From assembly GCF_002303885.1 (NCBI RefSeq), contig NZ_MRCM01000017.1, forward strand, positions 1 through 64,000: a stretch of 64,000 nucleotides of DNA, in the 5' to 3' direction. Below are positions 30,989 to 40,931 of this stretch, piece by piece. This stretch comes from Flavobacterium sp. ACN2 (GTDB lineage Bacteria; Bacteroidota; Bacteroidia; Flavobacteriales; Flavobacteriaceae). The position numbers and the translations under genes were made by a program. Each line of letters opens with the position of its first letter. Positions within the stretch are counted from its first letter, which is position 1. The notes under the pieces are model-generated. The model saw nothing but the letters and a program-made list of their open reading frames with translations. It ran no database searches and was not told where the DNA came from.

Positions 30989-33337
30989 ATGAGTCAACTA
31001 AGAACATTTCTAATTCTAATTTTGTGCTGTTTTTTCCATAAAATCAGTGGGCAGAATATTTCTGTAACTGATCCAGCAACTCCAACAGATTTAATTCAAA
31101 ATGTTTTAATAAATAGTTCTTGTATTGATGTAGAAAGTGTAACGGCATCAGGAAACCCGAATCTAAGTGGACAGAGTTACGGTTCCTTTACAGCTGGTGC
31201 CAATTTTCCTTTTTCAGGAGGAATTGTTTTGGCTACTTCGCCTAGCAAAAATGCAGAAGGACCGTTTTACAAACAAGATTCCAAAGGAGTAAGGATTTTA
31301 GGTTGGAATGGTGACGCAGATCTTAATGAAGCTTTAGGAATTACAAATAGCACGCAAGCAACACTTATAGAATTTGATTTTACAGCGCAGACCAATTCAA
31401 TAAGCTTCAATTATATTTTTGCTTCGAATGAATATCAAACTAATTTTCCTTGCACTTATTCAGATGGATTTGCTTTCTTAATTAAAGAAGTCGGAAGTTC
31501 TGAAGAATATAAAAATCTTGCCGTTCTACCTAATTCAACTACGGCAGTGTCAGCTACAACGGTTCATCCTAAAATTGAAACCGTAAATGACAATTATGGA
31601 CAGCCTTTAGAAGGATGTGAAGCTTTAAACGAAAACTACTTTAATGGTTATAATGCAAATGGAAGCCCCATCAATTATGCAGGGCAAACTATTGTAATGA
31701 ATGCCTCTACAAGTGTAATTCCGAACAGAACATACCATCTAAAATTGGTCGTTGCCGATGATGCAACCAGACAATACAACTCTGCTGTTTTTATAGAAGC
31801 GGGCAGTTTTGTAACTAAAATAAATTTTGGAGAAAACAGAACTGTAGCCAATAACAATCCTGTTTGTTATGGCGAAACTTATGTTTTGAACACCAACTTG
31901 AGTGCTACAGGCTATACTTTTAAATGGTTTAAAAAAGATGCGTCTAACACTTATTCTGAACTTCCAGGTGTTACATCTCCTTCTTACAACGTAACATCAT
32001 CGGGAACGTATAAAGTGGAGGCAACCTTGGGCAATACAACTTGTGTTTCTGTTGGAGAAATCACTGTTGAATTTGCTCCCGAAATCCCATCTACGGATAC
32101 TTCTTTGCTTCAATGTGATGATGATACTGATGGTATTTCAATTTTTGATTTGACTAAAGCTGGCAATTTCATCAAAAACAATGATTCTCAAATTATTAAT
32201 CAGGGATATTATGAAACTTTGGCAGATGCTCAAGCAAAAACAAATCCAATTTCAAATCCGGAACGATACACCAATAAAGGCGCAGATCAAATTATTTTTG
32301 CCCGAATTGAAAACACGTTTGGCTGTAGTAAAATAGCTGAAATTACACTAAACATCTCTAATTCTACTATTCCAGACCAATCTCCAGTAGAAACTTGCGA
32401 TGGAGACAATATGCAAGACGGTTTGTATCAATTTGATTTAAATGCAGAAGTGACTCCTCAAATTTTAACAGGTTTACCTACAGGCTTGGCAATTAATTAT
32501 TTTTTAACTGCTTCTGATGCCCTTACCGAAACCAATCTGCTGCCTAATATTTTCAAAAATACAACTCCAAACAGCCAGACGATTTATGCTCGTGTTGTAA
32601 ATGGTCCAAGTTGTTACGATATTACTTCAATAGAATTAATTGTACACACATTTGATCCTCCTAATTTTGAAGATGAAACGCATTATTTATGTAAAGGAGA
32701 TGAAATGACGCTAACCGTTGCAACTGGCTTTAGCAGTTATACATGGTCTAATGGAAGCAGTACAAATTCTACCTTAATTAATAGCGCTGGTGATTATTCG
32801 GTAACTGTAAAAGATGCGAATGGTTGCGAAAAAACTAAAAAATTTAAAATAATTTTATCTGAACCCGCTTTAATTACTGGAGCAGATGTAAAAGATTTTT
32901 CTGGAACTGACAATACAATTCAAGTTCAATACACAGGTGTTGGAAATTATGAATTTTCTCTCGACGGAACTGTTTTTCAAGATAGCCCTACTTTCACACA
33001 AGTAAACCCAGGTATATATAATGTAAAGGCTCGGGACAAAAATGGCTGTGGTTTATCTAATTCGTTTTTAGTATATGTTTTGGATTATCCGCGTTTCTTT
33101 ACTCCAAACGGAGACGGATACAATGATCTGTGGGTTATTAAAAACATTGATCAAATGCCGGATTACACCATTTCTATTTTTGATCGTTACGGAAATCTGC
33201 TAAAACAAATGAATCAAAATGGAGCTGGCTGGAACGGAATTTTTAACGGGAGACAAATGCCTTCAGACGATTATTGGTTTACCCTCTTTTTTGCTAATGG
33301 AAAAAATGTCAAAGGGCACTTTAGTCTAAAAAGGTAA
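30989..33337 (+). CDS. T9SS-exported adhesin-like protein, choice-of-anchor L plus type B sorting domain
   Basis: A 782-aa secreted protein with a signal peptide ending at SGQ. Residues about 28-270 form a choice-of-anchor L domain (LIQNVLINSSCIDVESV, GSFTAGANFPFSGGIVLATS, FDFTAQTNSISFNYIFASNEY). Ig-like and repeat segments with QCDDDTDGISIFDLTKA and TCDGDNMQDGLYQFDLNA follow. The last 85 residues are a gliding-motility-associated, T9SS type B domain (PRFFTPNGDGYNDLWVI ... IFDRYGNLLKQ ... KGHFSLKR). It is a cell-surface protein, probably in adhesion or gliding. It is a paralogue of the next gene. Confidence 0.92.
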   Translation: MSQLRTFLILILCCFFHKISGQNISVTDPATPTDLIQNVLINSSCIDVESVTASGNPNLSGQSYGSFTAGANFPFSGGIVLATSPSKNAEGPFYKQDSKGVRILGWNGDADLNEALGITNSTQATLIEFDFTAQTNSISFNYIFASNEYQTNFPCTYSDGFAFLIKEVGSSEEYKNLAVLPNSTTAVSATTVHPKIETVNDNYGQPLEGCEALNENYFNGYNANGSPINYAGQTIVMNASTSVIPNRTYHLKLVVADDATRQYNSAVFIEAGSFVTKINFGENRTVANNNPVCYGETYVLNTNLSATGYTFKWFKKDASNTYSELPGVTSPSYNVTSSGTYKVEATLGNTTCVSVGEITVEFAPEIPSTDTSLLQCDDDTDGISIFDLTKAGNFIKNNDSQIINQGYYETLADAQAKTNPISNPERYTNKGADQIIFARIENTFGCSKIAEITLNISNSTIPDQSPVETCDGDNMQDGLYQFDLNAEVTPQILTGLPTGLAINYFLTASDALTETNLLPNIFKNTTPNSQTIYARVVNGPSCYDITSIELIVHTFDPPNFEDETHYLCKGDEMTLTVATGFSSYTWSNGSSTNSTLINSAGDYSVTVKDANGCEKTKKFKIILSEPALITGADVKDFSGTDNTIQVQYTGVGNYEFSLDGTVFQDSPTFTQVNPGIYNVKARDKNGCGLSNSFLVYVLDYPRFFTPNGDGYNDLWVIKNIDQMPDYTISIFDRYGNLLKQMNQNGAGWNGIFNGRQMPSDDYWFTLFFANGKNVKGHFSLKR

Positions 33338-33502
33338 TATCTTAAATTCTTTCTTTTTTAACATCAATACCGTATTTAGCTATTTAATTTAACATCCTTG
33401 AAAATAAATTCAACAAAAAACAAAAAATAGCCAACCAACAACAGTTCAGTATTTTAAGATTTCAATTACATTATTCTTACTTTTACATCTTACTTTATTA
33501 AG

Positions 33503-35953
33503 ATGAATCGAGTTAAAATATTTCTGTTCCTTTTAATTATCTCCTTAAACCTTTACGGACAAAATGACTGTAAAGATGCTATTTTTGTTTGTGGCAATTC
33601 GGGTTTTCAAGGCATAAGTGCTACAGGTGCGGGTCAAATTGCAGAATATTCTCCTTCAGAAGGCAGCTGTTTTTCAGCTGAAAATAACAGCTTATGGCTA
33701 AAACTCTATATTAAAACATCTGGAACTTTAGGCTTTATACTAAGACCAGAGAATACTAGTTTAGATGTAGACTTTGATTTTCTCGTATTTGGGCCTACTG
33801 CAACATGTAATTCGTTAGGACAATCTATACGGTGCTCATCAACAAATCCCGCTTTGGCTAAACTCCAAAATAACACAACAGGAATGACGGGTCAAGATTA
33901 TGACACTAGTGAAGGGCCTGGAGAAAAAGGAAATGGTTTTGTAAGTTGGCTTACAGTTACTGCAGGCCAAAGCTATTACATTGTTATTGACAGGTTTTCA
34001 GGAAACACTAATTTTTCAATACAATGGACAGGAACCGCAACTTTTGATGATCCTCCACGAATAAACGTTCAACCTTACTCAGATGTACTAGATTTAGAAA
34101 AAGTAGACTATAGTGGCGAAACTAATCCTTCTGTAAGTTTTGATCTAACAAAAAATACATCTATTATAGTAGATAATCAAACCGATATGGCTGTTACCTA
34201 CCATACTACCTCTAATGATGCTATATTAAATTTAAATGCAATCCAAAATCCAGCAGATTTTAAAAATACTACAAGTCCGCAAACCCTTTATCCCCGAATA
34301 ACCAACACTAAAACGGGCTGTTACAATTGGATCTCATTTAACATCAAAGTAAGCGATAAATTAAACTTCCCAAAAACAACTATAAATATATGCGACGATC
34401 AAGATTCTAATTCAACCGATGGAAAAGCTCAAATTAATTTAGACGACATAACCGCAAGTATTTTTGAGAATCAAAATCTACAGAATCTAACCCTAAAATA
34501 TTATTTATCCAGAAATGATGCTGAAACAGAAACTAATCCGCTATCAGGTACATTTTCTAATAGCATACCTTTTCAGCAATCTATTTTTATAAAAGCTTCA
34601 AATAAAACCGCAAGTGTTGCAATACAAGAAATTAAAGTCTTTATAAATCCTCTTCCTGAGATAAAAAGTGCAATTTTAGTACAATGCGACACTGACCAAA
34701 ACAGCAATGGTTTAGTTTTGTTTAATCTAAAAGAAGCAAATTCTGTTTTAACCAATAACAATCCAGATCTTGAAACTTTATTTTTTTTAAGCAACAACGA
34801 TGCCTTAAACAATCTTAATGCACTTAATACGGAGTTTAAAAACACGAGTAATCCTCAACAACTATTCGCTCGTGTTACGAATGCAAAAACAAATTGCTTT
34901 AGCATAAGCAACTTAACTTTAAAAACAAATATAATTCCAGAATCAACCTTCGATATTGATCCAGTTTGTGACGATGATGGCATAGAAGATGGATTTCATT
35001 TATTGGACTTAACTAAATCCAACATCCCGATTACTGGTTCTCAAAACATAGCCTATTTCTCAACCGAAAATGATGCCTTGTTAGAACAGAATTCGATTTT
35101 AAATCCAACAGCTTATCAAAATGAAATACCTTATGATCAATTTATTTTTGCACGAATTGAAGAAGGAAATGACTGTTATGGAATCAGTAAAATAAAACTA
35201 CATATTAATAAACTGCCAAACATTGAAACAAGTGCAGTTACGAATATTTGCGAAAACCTTCCGTTCTATAAAGCACATTTAGATGCTGGAATAATAGAAC
35301 TTTCTACCATAAATAATTTTATTTATTCCTGGTTCAAAGATGGTGTAAAAGTACCTGATGCCACTTCTTATTCACTAGATGTTAATGAAAGCGGAACGTA
35401 TACTGCCAATATAACAAACAGCAACAACTGTACAAAAACCAGAACAATAGAAGTTTCTGGATCTAATACCGCAAACATCGAGAGTATAGATGTCGTAGAT
35501 CTAATAGATGGCTCTTCCAATAAAATAACAATAATTGTATCTGGAAAAGGCAATTACGAATATAGTTTAAACGCGCCATATGGACCTTTTCAAGACTCCA
35601 ACACATTTGATAATCTCAGCGCTGGCATATATGAGGTATATGTAAACGACAAAAAAAATTGTGGCGTTGTGCATAAAACCGCGGCTGTTGTTGGGGCACC
35701 AAAATTTTTTACGCCAAACGATGACGGATACAATGATTACTGGAATATTGTAGGTTTAAATACTACCGAAAACAGAAATGCCACTATTTACATCTTTGAT
35801 CGATATGGAAAACTTATAAAACAAATTCATCCTTTTGACTTAGGATGGGATGGAACTTTTGCCAACAATCCACTTCCATCTGATGATTATTGGTACACCT
35901 TAAAATTAGCAGATAATCGAGAAGCAAAAGGGCATTTTAGTTTAAAAAGATAA
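33503..35953 (+). CDS. T9SS-exported adhesin-like protein with type B sorting domain
   Basis: An 816-aa secreted protein with a signal peptide ending near LYGQ. The N-terminal third (about 20-180: CKDAIFVCGNSGFQGIS, GFVSWLTVTAGQSYYIVIDRF) is a beta-sandwich that differs from the choice-of-anchor L domain of its neighbour. The middle repeats (ICDDQDSNSTDGKAQINLDD, QCDTDQNSNGLVLFNLKEA, VCDDDGIEDGFHLLDLTKS) match those of the neighbour. The end (KFFTPNDDGYNDYWNI ... IFDRYGKLIKQ ... KGHFSLKR) is the same type B domain. Tandem duplication followed by change of the N-terminal head is likely. The 165-bp gap before it holds no clear promoter. Confidence 0.92.
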   Translation: MNRVKIFLFLLIISLNLYGQNDCKDAIFVCGNSGFQGISATGAGQIAEYSPSEGSCFSAENNSLWLKLYIKTSGTLGFILRPENTSLDVDFDFLVFGPTATCNSLGQSIRCSSTNPALAKLQNNTTGMTGQDYDTSEGPGEKGNGFVSWLTVTAGQSYYIVIDRFSGNTNFSIQWTGTATFDDPPRINVQPYSDVLDLEKVDYSGETNPSVSFDLTKNTSIIVDNQTDMAVTYHTTSNDAILNLNAIQNPADFKNTTSPQTLYPRITNTKTGCYNWISFNIKVSDKLNFPKTTINICDDQDSNSTDGKAQINLDDITASIFENQNLQNLTLKYYLSRNDAETETNPLSGTFSNSIPFQQSIFIKASNKTASVAIQEIKVFINPLPEIKSAILVQCDTDQNSNGLVLFNLKEANSVLTNNNPDLETLFFLSNNDALNNLNALNTEFKNTSNPQQLFARVTNAKTNCFSISNLTLKTNIIPESTFDIDPVCDDDGIEDGFHLLDLTKSNIPITGSQNIAYFSTENDALLEQNSILNPTAYQNEIPYDQFIFARIEEGNDCYGISKIKLHINKLPNIETSAVTNICENLPFYKAHLDAGIIELSTINNFIYSWFKDGVKVPDATSYSLDVNESGTYTANITNSNNCTKTRTIEVSGSNTANIESIDVVDLIDGSSNKITIIVSGKGNYEYSLNAPYGPFQDSNTFDNLSAGIYEVYVNDKKNCGVVHKTAAVVGAPKFFTPNDDGYNDYWNIVGLNTTENRNATIYIFDRYGKLIKQIHPFDLGWDGTFANNPLPSDDYWYTLKLADNREAKGHFSLKR

Positions 35954-36090
35954 TATTTAAAATTCCAACTTTTTTAAATTCCAACTTTTTTAAATTCCAA
36001 AATCCAAAAAAAATACAAATCCAAAAATTGCAAACAAAAAAAATCCCAAACTCCAGAATTGGAATTTGGGATTTTATATTGAAATTTAAA
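35954..36090. repeat. Family E repeats and terminator hairpin
   Basis: Three direct copies of TTAAATTCCAA(CTTTTT) lie at about 35955-36000. A hairpin at 36041-36075 (AAATCCCAAAcTCCA / TGGAATTTGGGATTT) follows. They separate the adhesin gene from the convergent typA gene; the hairpin can stop both. Similar GGAATTT/AAATTCC repeats occur at 40195-40335. Confidence 0.75.
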
Positions 36091-36096
36091 ATATAA

Positions 36097-37893
36097 TTAG
36101 ATTTTAAATCTTTTTCTATCAGTTTCTGTCAAATAGATTTTTCTCAAACGAATAGATTTTGGTGTAACCTCTACATATTCATCTTTTTGAATGTACTCTA
36201 AAGCTTCTTCAAGAGAGAAAATAATCGGAGGAATAATTCTCGCTTTTTCATCAGCTCCAGACGAACGAACGTTAGATTGTTTTTTCTCTTTAGTTACGTT
36301 CACACACATATCATCGCTACGAGAGTTTTCACCAATTACTTGTCCTTCGTAAATTTCAGCATTTGGTTCAACGAAAAACTTACCACGATCTTGTAATTTA
36401 TCGATAGAATAAGGAATCGCTTTTCCTTTTTCCATAGAAATTAATGACCCTTTGTTACGTCCAGAAATTTCTCCTTTGTAAGGCTCATATCCAATGAAAC
36501 GGTGAGACATAATAGCTTCACCAGCTGTAGCAGTAAGTAATTGGTTACGTAATCCAATAATTCCACGTGATGGAATATTAAATTTGATGATCATACGTTC
36601 ACCTTTAGTTTCCATACTTAACATTTCACCTTTACGAACTGTTACGAACTCAACCGCTCTACCTGAAAGATTTTCTGGCAAGTCGATTGTTAATTCTTCA
36701 ATTGGCTCACATTTCACACCATCAACTTCTTTGATGATAACTTGTGGCTGACCAATTTGCAACTCATAACCTTCTCTTCTCATTGTTTCAATAAGAACAG
36801 ATAAGTGAAGTACACCACGGCCAAAAACCATAAATTTATCAGCAGAATCAGTTTCACCTAACTTCATAGCTAAGTTTTTCTCTAATTCTTTTGTCAATCT
36901 TTCTCTAATATGACGAGAAGTTACAAATTTACCTTCTTTACCAAAGAAAGGTGAGTCATTGATCGTAAACAACATACTCATTGTAGGCTCATCAATAGCA
37001 ATAGAAGCTAAACCTTCAGGATTTTCATGATCTGCAATAGTGTCACCAATTTCAAAACCTTCAACACCAACTACAGCACAAATATCACCTGCAATTACTT
37101 CTGCCACTTTTTTACGTCCAAGACCTTCAAAAGTGTGTAATTCTTTGATTCTCGATTTTGTTACAGAACCATCTCTTTTTACTAAAGATATTGGCATACC
37201 TTCTTTTAATACACCTCTTTCAAGACGACCGATAGCGATACGACCTGTAAATGCAGAGAAATCTAAAGATGTGATCAACATTTGTGGAGTTCCTTCAGAA
37301 ACTTTAGGAGCTGGAACATTAGCAATTACCATATCTAGTAAAGGCTCGATGTTTTCTGTTTGGTTTTTCCAATCATCAGACATCCAGTTGTTTTTAGCAG
37401 AACCATAAACAGTTGGGAAATCCAATTGCTCTTCAGTAGCACCTAATTCAAACATCAAATCAAAAACTTTTTCGTGAACTTCTTCAGGAGTACAGTTTTC
37501 TTTGTCAACTTTATTAATAACAACACAAGGTTTCAAACCTAAGTCAATAGCTTTTTGTAATACAAAACGAGTTTGCGGCATAGGACCTTCAAAAGCATCC
37601 ACTAGCAAACATACACCATCGGCCATGTTCAATACACGTTCTACTTCACCTCCAAAATCCGCGTGGCCAGGAGTGTCAATAATATTGATTTTTGTTCCTT
37701 TGTACTGAACAGAAACGTTTTTAGAAGTAATAGTAATACCTCTCTCACGCTCTAAATCGTTATTATCAAGAATTAAATCACCTGTATTTTCGTTGTCACG
37801 AAATAATTGACAGTGATACATAATTTTATCAACCAAAGTGGTTTTACCGTGATCGACGTGGGCAATAATTGCAATATTTCTAATAGATTCCAT
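36097..37893 (-). CDS. typA: Translational GTPase TypA/BipA
   Basis: A 598-aa ribosome-associated GTPase. G1 AHVDHGKTT (11-19), G2 RERGITI, G3 DTPGHADFGGEV, G4 NKVDKE, then domain II, an EF-G-like domain, and the C-terminal TypA-specific region (GEISGRNKGSLISMEKGKAIPYS). It acts on the 50S/70S ribosome and helps assembly and growth under stress. The length is typical. Promoter box TACCTTTG is 19 bp upstream. Confidence 0.97.
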   Translation of the reverse strand: MESIRNIAIIAHVDHGKTTLVDKIMYHCQLFRDNENTGDLILDNNDLERERGITITSKNVSVQYKGTKINIIDTPGHADFGGEVERVLNMADGVCLLVDAFEGPMPQTRFVLQKAIDLGLKPCVVINKVDKENCTPEEVHEKVFDLMFELGATEEQLDFPTVYGSAKNNWMSDDWKNQTENIEPLLDMVIANVPAPKVSEGTPQMLITSLDFSAFTGRIAIGRLERGVLKEGMPISLVKRDGSVTKSRIKELHTFEGLGRKKVAEVIAGDICAVVGVEGFEIGDTIADHENPEGLASIAIDEPTMSMLFTINDSPFFGKEGKFVTSRHIRERLTKELEKNLAMKLGETDSADKFMVFGRGVLHLSVLIETMRREGYELQIGQPQVIIKEVDGVKCEPIEELTIDLPENLSGRAVEFVTVRKGEMLSMETKGERMIIKFNIPSRGIIGLRNQLLTATAGEAIMSHRFIGYEPYKGEISGRNKGSLISMEKGKAIPYSIDKLQDRGKFFVEPNAEIYEGQVIGENSRSDDMCVNVTKEKKQSNVRSSGADEKARIIPPIIFSLEEALEYIQKDEYVEVTPKSIRLRKIYLTETDRKRFKI

Positions 37894-37912
37894 TTGTGAT
37901 TTTTAATGGGCG

Positions 37913-37920
37913 CAAAGGTA
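37913..37920 (-). promoter_or_regulatory. -7 promoter box of typA
   Basis: TACCTTTG fits TAnnTTTG, 19 bp before ATG 37893. Confidence 0.65.
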
Positions 37921-38048
37921 CACTTTATTTTTTAAAAAAAAATGTTTATACCATAGTTTGCGTATATACAATCAATTAGTTAATATAAATCCTAAAAATA
38001 TCGGTTTCAAAATGACATTAACATACGTTTAGTTATAGTTAATTTAAC

Positions 38049-38056
38049 TATATTTG
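38049..38056 (+). promoter_or_regulatory. -7 promoter box very close to the histidine kinase ATG
   Basis: TATATTTG ends 5 bp before ATG 38062. A possible -33 element TTTA lies 17 bp upstream. A leaderless transcript is possible. Confidence 0.5.
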
Positions 38057-38061
38057 AAGTG

Positions 38062-39771
38062 ATGAAAAGTAAAACTCTCCAAATTACTCTTATTTATACC
38101 ATCATCTCGATAATTATGGCGGTCCTATGTCATAAATTACTCATAACCTACTTTTCCTCATCAGAATATCTATATCTATCCTTAGTAAAAGACGTTATAT
38201 TTATTCTAATTACAGTATTGGTTTTTAGCTTTATCCTTTCAAAAAACGAAAAAAGAAACATAACCATTTTTGAAAAGTTAAACAAAACCAACGAAGAAAT
38301 AAAAGAATCTAATGAGAAATATGACATTGTAGCAAAAGCGACAAGCGATACTATTTGGGATTGGAAAATTCAAGAGGACAGTATTAATTGGAATAAAGGA
38401 ATTGAAGGTGTTTTTGGTTATGACCCAAAAGAAGTAGGAAAAACTTCTAAATGGTGGTTTGACAAAATTCACCCAGAAGACAGTATCCGAATGTCAATAA
38501 AACTATATTCTTTTATAGAGCAAAAAACTGAAAAATGGCAAGATCAATACCGTTTTAGATGCGCAGACGGATCCTACAAATATGTTTTGGATCGAGGTTT
38601 TTTATTAAAAGATGAAAACGGAAGAGCCATCAGAATGATTGGAGCCATTCAAGATATTACAAAACAAAAGGAAGAAGAACAGCGATTAAAACTTTTAGAA
38701 ACCGTAATTACACAATCTAAAGATTCTATTTTAATTACCGAAGCCAATTCTTCTGAAAGAAAAATACCAAAAATAGTATATGTAAATCCAGCATTTTCTC
38801 AAATGTCGGGTTATCAGTCAAACGAAATCATCGGAAAATCGCCGAACATTTTTAAAGGACCAAAATCGGATTCTGATGAATTAAAAAAACTTCTGAGAGC
38901 CATAAAAAATGAAGAGGAATGTTTAATCGAAACCATTACATACACTAAAAGCAAAGAAGAATATTGGGTACGCTTTTCTATGATTCCTATTTTTAATAAC
39001 GAAGGCGTTATCTCGCACTGGATTTCGATACAAAGAGATATTACAGATGAGAAAAAACTAGAAACAGAAAAAGAACATCTTATTCGAGAATTAACACAAA
39101 ACAATAAAGACTTAAAACAGTTTTCTTACATCACATCGCACAACCTTAGAGCTCCACTTTCTAACTTAATCGGACTATTAAATTTAATAGAAGATATTCC
39201 GATCGAAAATGAAGAGCTAGAAGAAATATTAGCCGGATTTACAAAATCGACTCATTTACTAAACGAAACCATCAATGATTTAGTAAAGGTTATTATTATA
39301 AAAGACAATCCTTCGATGCAAAAAGAGGAAGTGTCTCTAAAAGAAGTTTTTGAAAATGTATTCAGCCAGCTTTCATTTCAGATTGAATTACACAAACCTA
39401 TAATTAAGCTTAAATTTGATAAAGTCCCTGAACTCATTACCAATAAAGCCTATATAGAAAGCATTCTATTAAATCTGCTTACTAATTCTATAAAATACAA
39501 ATCGGAAAATAGAAAATTAAAAATATCAATAACAGCAGAACAAATAGAACAAAAAACAATCTTAACCTTTAAAGACAACGGAATCGGAATTGACTTAGAA
39601 AGAAATCGCGACAAAGTATTTGGACTCTATCAAAGATTCCACAATTATCCCGACAGCAAAGGATTAGGATTATACCTTGTAAAATCGCAGGTGGAAACCA
39701 TGGGAGGAACAATCTCTATCGAAAGCGAAGTCAATAAAGGAACCACATTTACAATAACATTTAAAAATTAA
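38062..39771 (+). CDS. Membrane PAS-domain sensor histidine kinase
   Basis: A 569-aa kinase (ATG 38062 preferred over GTG 38059). Two membrane helices lie in residues 1-60. Two PAS domains with PAC motifs follow: about 90-210 (YDIVAKATSDTIWDWKI ... QDITKQKEEE) and 215-340 (FSQMSGYQSNEIIGKSPNIFKGP ... QRDITDEKKLE). The dimerisation His is at about 360 in YITSHNLRAPLSNL. The HATPase core has N-box LLTNSIKYKS, G1 FKDNGIGIDL and G2 GLGLYLVKSQVE. The signal is unknown. The response-regulator gene begins 5 bp after its stop, so the two are partners. Confidence 0.94.
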   Translation: MKSKTLQITLIYTIISIIMAVLCHKLLITYFSSSEYLYLSLVKDVIFILITVLVFSFILSKNEKRNITIFEKLNKTNEEIKESNEKYDIVAKATSDTIWDWKIQEDSINWNKGIEGVFGYDPKEVGKTSKWWFDKIHPEDSIRMSIKLYSFIEQKTEKWQDQYRFRCADGSYKYVLDRGFLLKDENGRAIRMIGAIQDITKQKEEEQRLKLLETVITQSKDSILITEANSSERKIPKIVYVNPAFSQMSGYQSNEIIGKSPNIFKGPKSDSDELKKLLRAIKNEEECLIETITYTKSKEEYWVRFSMIPIFNNEGVISHWISIQRDITDEKKLETEKEHLIRELTQNNKDLKQFSYITSHNLRAPLSNLIGLLNLIEDIPIENEELEEILAGFTKSTHLLNETINDLVKVIIIKDNPSMQKEEVSLKEVFENVFSQLSFQIELHKPIIKLKFDKVPELITNKAYIESILLNLLTNSIKYKSENRKLKISITAEQIEQKTILTFKDNGIGIDLERNRDKVFGLYQRFHNYPDSKGLGLYLVKSQVETMGGTISIESEVNKGTTFTITFKN

Positions 39772-39776
39772 TTATT

Positions 39777-40187
39777 ATGCTTGAGCAGATTTTATGCATC
39801 GATGATGACCCTATCACACTGATGCTATGCAAAAAGGTAATTTCAAAATCCTCATTTTCACACGAAATTATTACAGCTCAAAATGGCGAAGAAGCTCTTC
39901 ATCACTTCAATACCTTAAAATACACCAACGATCAAGCTAAGAAAAGACCAGAATTAATTTTTTTAGATTTAAACATGCCAATTATGGGAGGATGGGAATT
40001 TCTGGATCATTTCACTTCTTCAGATTACAAAGAATTTAATACCGTTCCAGTAATCGTATTGTCTTCCACTATTGACCCCGAAGATCTTGCTAAAGCAAAA
40101 AAATATCCCATTATAATAGATTTCCTTTCCAAACCTATTACACAGCCAATGCTGGAATATCTTAAAAAGAAGATCGATTTAGAGTGA
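39777..40187 (+). CDS. Single-domain response regulator
   Basis: A 136-aa stand-alone receiver. Acidic patch CIDDDP (7-11), phospho-acceptor Asp64 in LIFLDLNMP, Ser in VLSST and Lys in LSKPI. There is no output domain, so it works by protein contact or phosphorelay, as Rcp1-like regulators do. Co-transcribed with the kinase. Confidence 0.95.
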   Translation: MLEQILCIDDDPITLMLCKKVISKSSFSHEIITAQNGEEALHHFNTLKYTNDQAKKRPELIFLDLNMPIMGGWEFLDHFTSSDYKEFNTVPVIVLSSTIDPEDLAKAKKYPIIIDFLSKPITQPMLEYLKKKIDLE

Positions 40188-40194
40188 AAATTAA

Positions 40195-40335
40195 AATCCC
40201 AATATCTTAAATTCCAAATACCAAAGCCTTCGGTACAAAATCAAATTAAGGTTTATAAAACTCCAATATTTTAAATTTTAAATTCCAATTATTCATAAAG
40301 ATTGGAATTTGGAATTTATTTTTTATTGGAATTTC
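40195..40335. repeat. Family E repeat region
   Basis: Alternating AAATTCCAA(T) and TTGGAATTT motifs, including TAAATTTTAAATTCCAAT facing ATTGGAATTTGGAATTT, and a small AAAGCCTTCGGTAC segment. No gene is present. It resembles the repeats at 35954-36090. Confidence 0.65.
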
Positions 40336-40354
40336 ATTTACACGCAATTTAAAA

Positions 40355-40385
40355 CAAAAAAAAGTCCTCTGAGAAGAGGACTTTT
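40355..40385 (-). terminator. Rho-independent terminator of rpsT
   Basis: AAAGTCCTCT - GAGA - AGAGGACTTT, with a T run on the minus strand, 25 bp after the rpsT stop. Confidence 0.88.
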
Positions 40386-40409
40386 ATATATCTTACAAAT
40401 TGTATTTAA

Positions 40410-40661
40410 TTACAATTTAGCAACGTGTTTCGTTAATTTAGACTTCAAGTTAGAAGCTTTATTATCGTGAATGATGTTCTTTTTAGCTAATTTATCAATC
40501 ATAGAGATTACAGTTGATAATTTTGCAGTAGCATCAGCTTTATCAGTAGCTAATCTTAACGCTTTAATAGCATTACGAGTAGTTTTATGCTGGTATCTGT
40601 TAAGAACTCTTCTTTTTTCGTTACTTCTGATTCTTTTTAATGCTGACTTATGATTTGCCAT
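40410..40661 (-). CDS. rpsT: 30S ribosomal protein S20
   Basis: An 83-aa, highly basic helical protein with the S20 signature MANHKSALKRIRSNEKRRVLNR and KAL.LATDKADA...LDKLAKKNIIHDNKASNLKSKL. It binds 16S rRNA early in 30S assembly. Own terminator. It is followed upstream by two tRNA-Glu genes on the same strand. Confidence 0.98.
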   Translation of the reverse strand: MANHKSALKRIRSNEKRRVLNRYQHKTTRNAIKALRLATDKADATAKLSTVISMIDKLAKKNIIHDNKASNLKSKLTKHVAKL

Positions 40662-40814
40662 TTTCTTTTAATTTTAGATGTAATAATTATTATAAATACT
40701 AGTTAAAAAAGAAAAACCTCCCACAACTGTAAAACAATCACTTTGGTTTTAACTAATAAAACAAAAACCGAGACACCAATTTTTGTTTTACAAAACTTAT
40801 TTACAACTAATTTG

Positions 40815-40886
40815 TAGTCCGTAGGGGAATCGAACCCCTGTTACCAGGATGAAAACCTGGCGTCCTAACCCCTAGACGAACGGACC
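40815..40886 (-). tRNA. tRNA-Glu (anticodon UUC)
   Basis: A 72-nt cloverleaf. Acceptor GGTCCGT / ACGGACT with discriminator A, anticodon stem CCAGG-TTTTCAT-CCTGG giving UUC, T arm GGGG-TTCGATT-CCCC. CCA is not encoded. Confidence 0.96.
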
Positions 40887-40931
40887 AATATTCTCCTAAG
40901 TTGGAAACTTTTCAATATGTAATATAACTTG

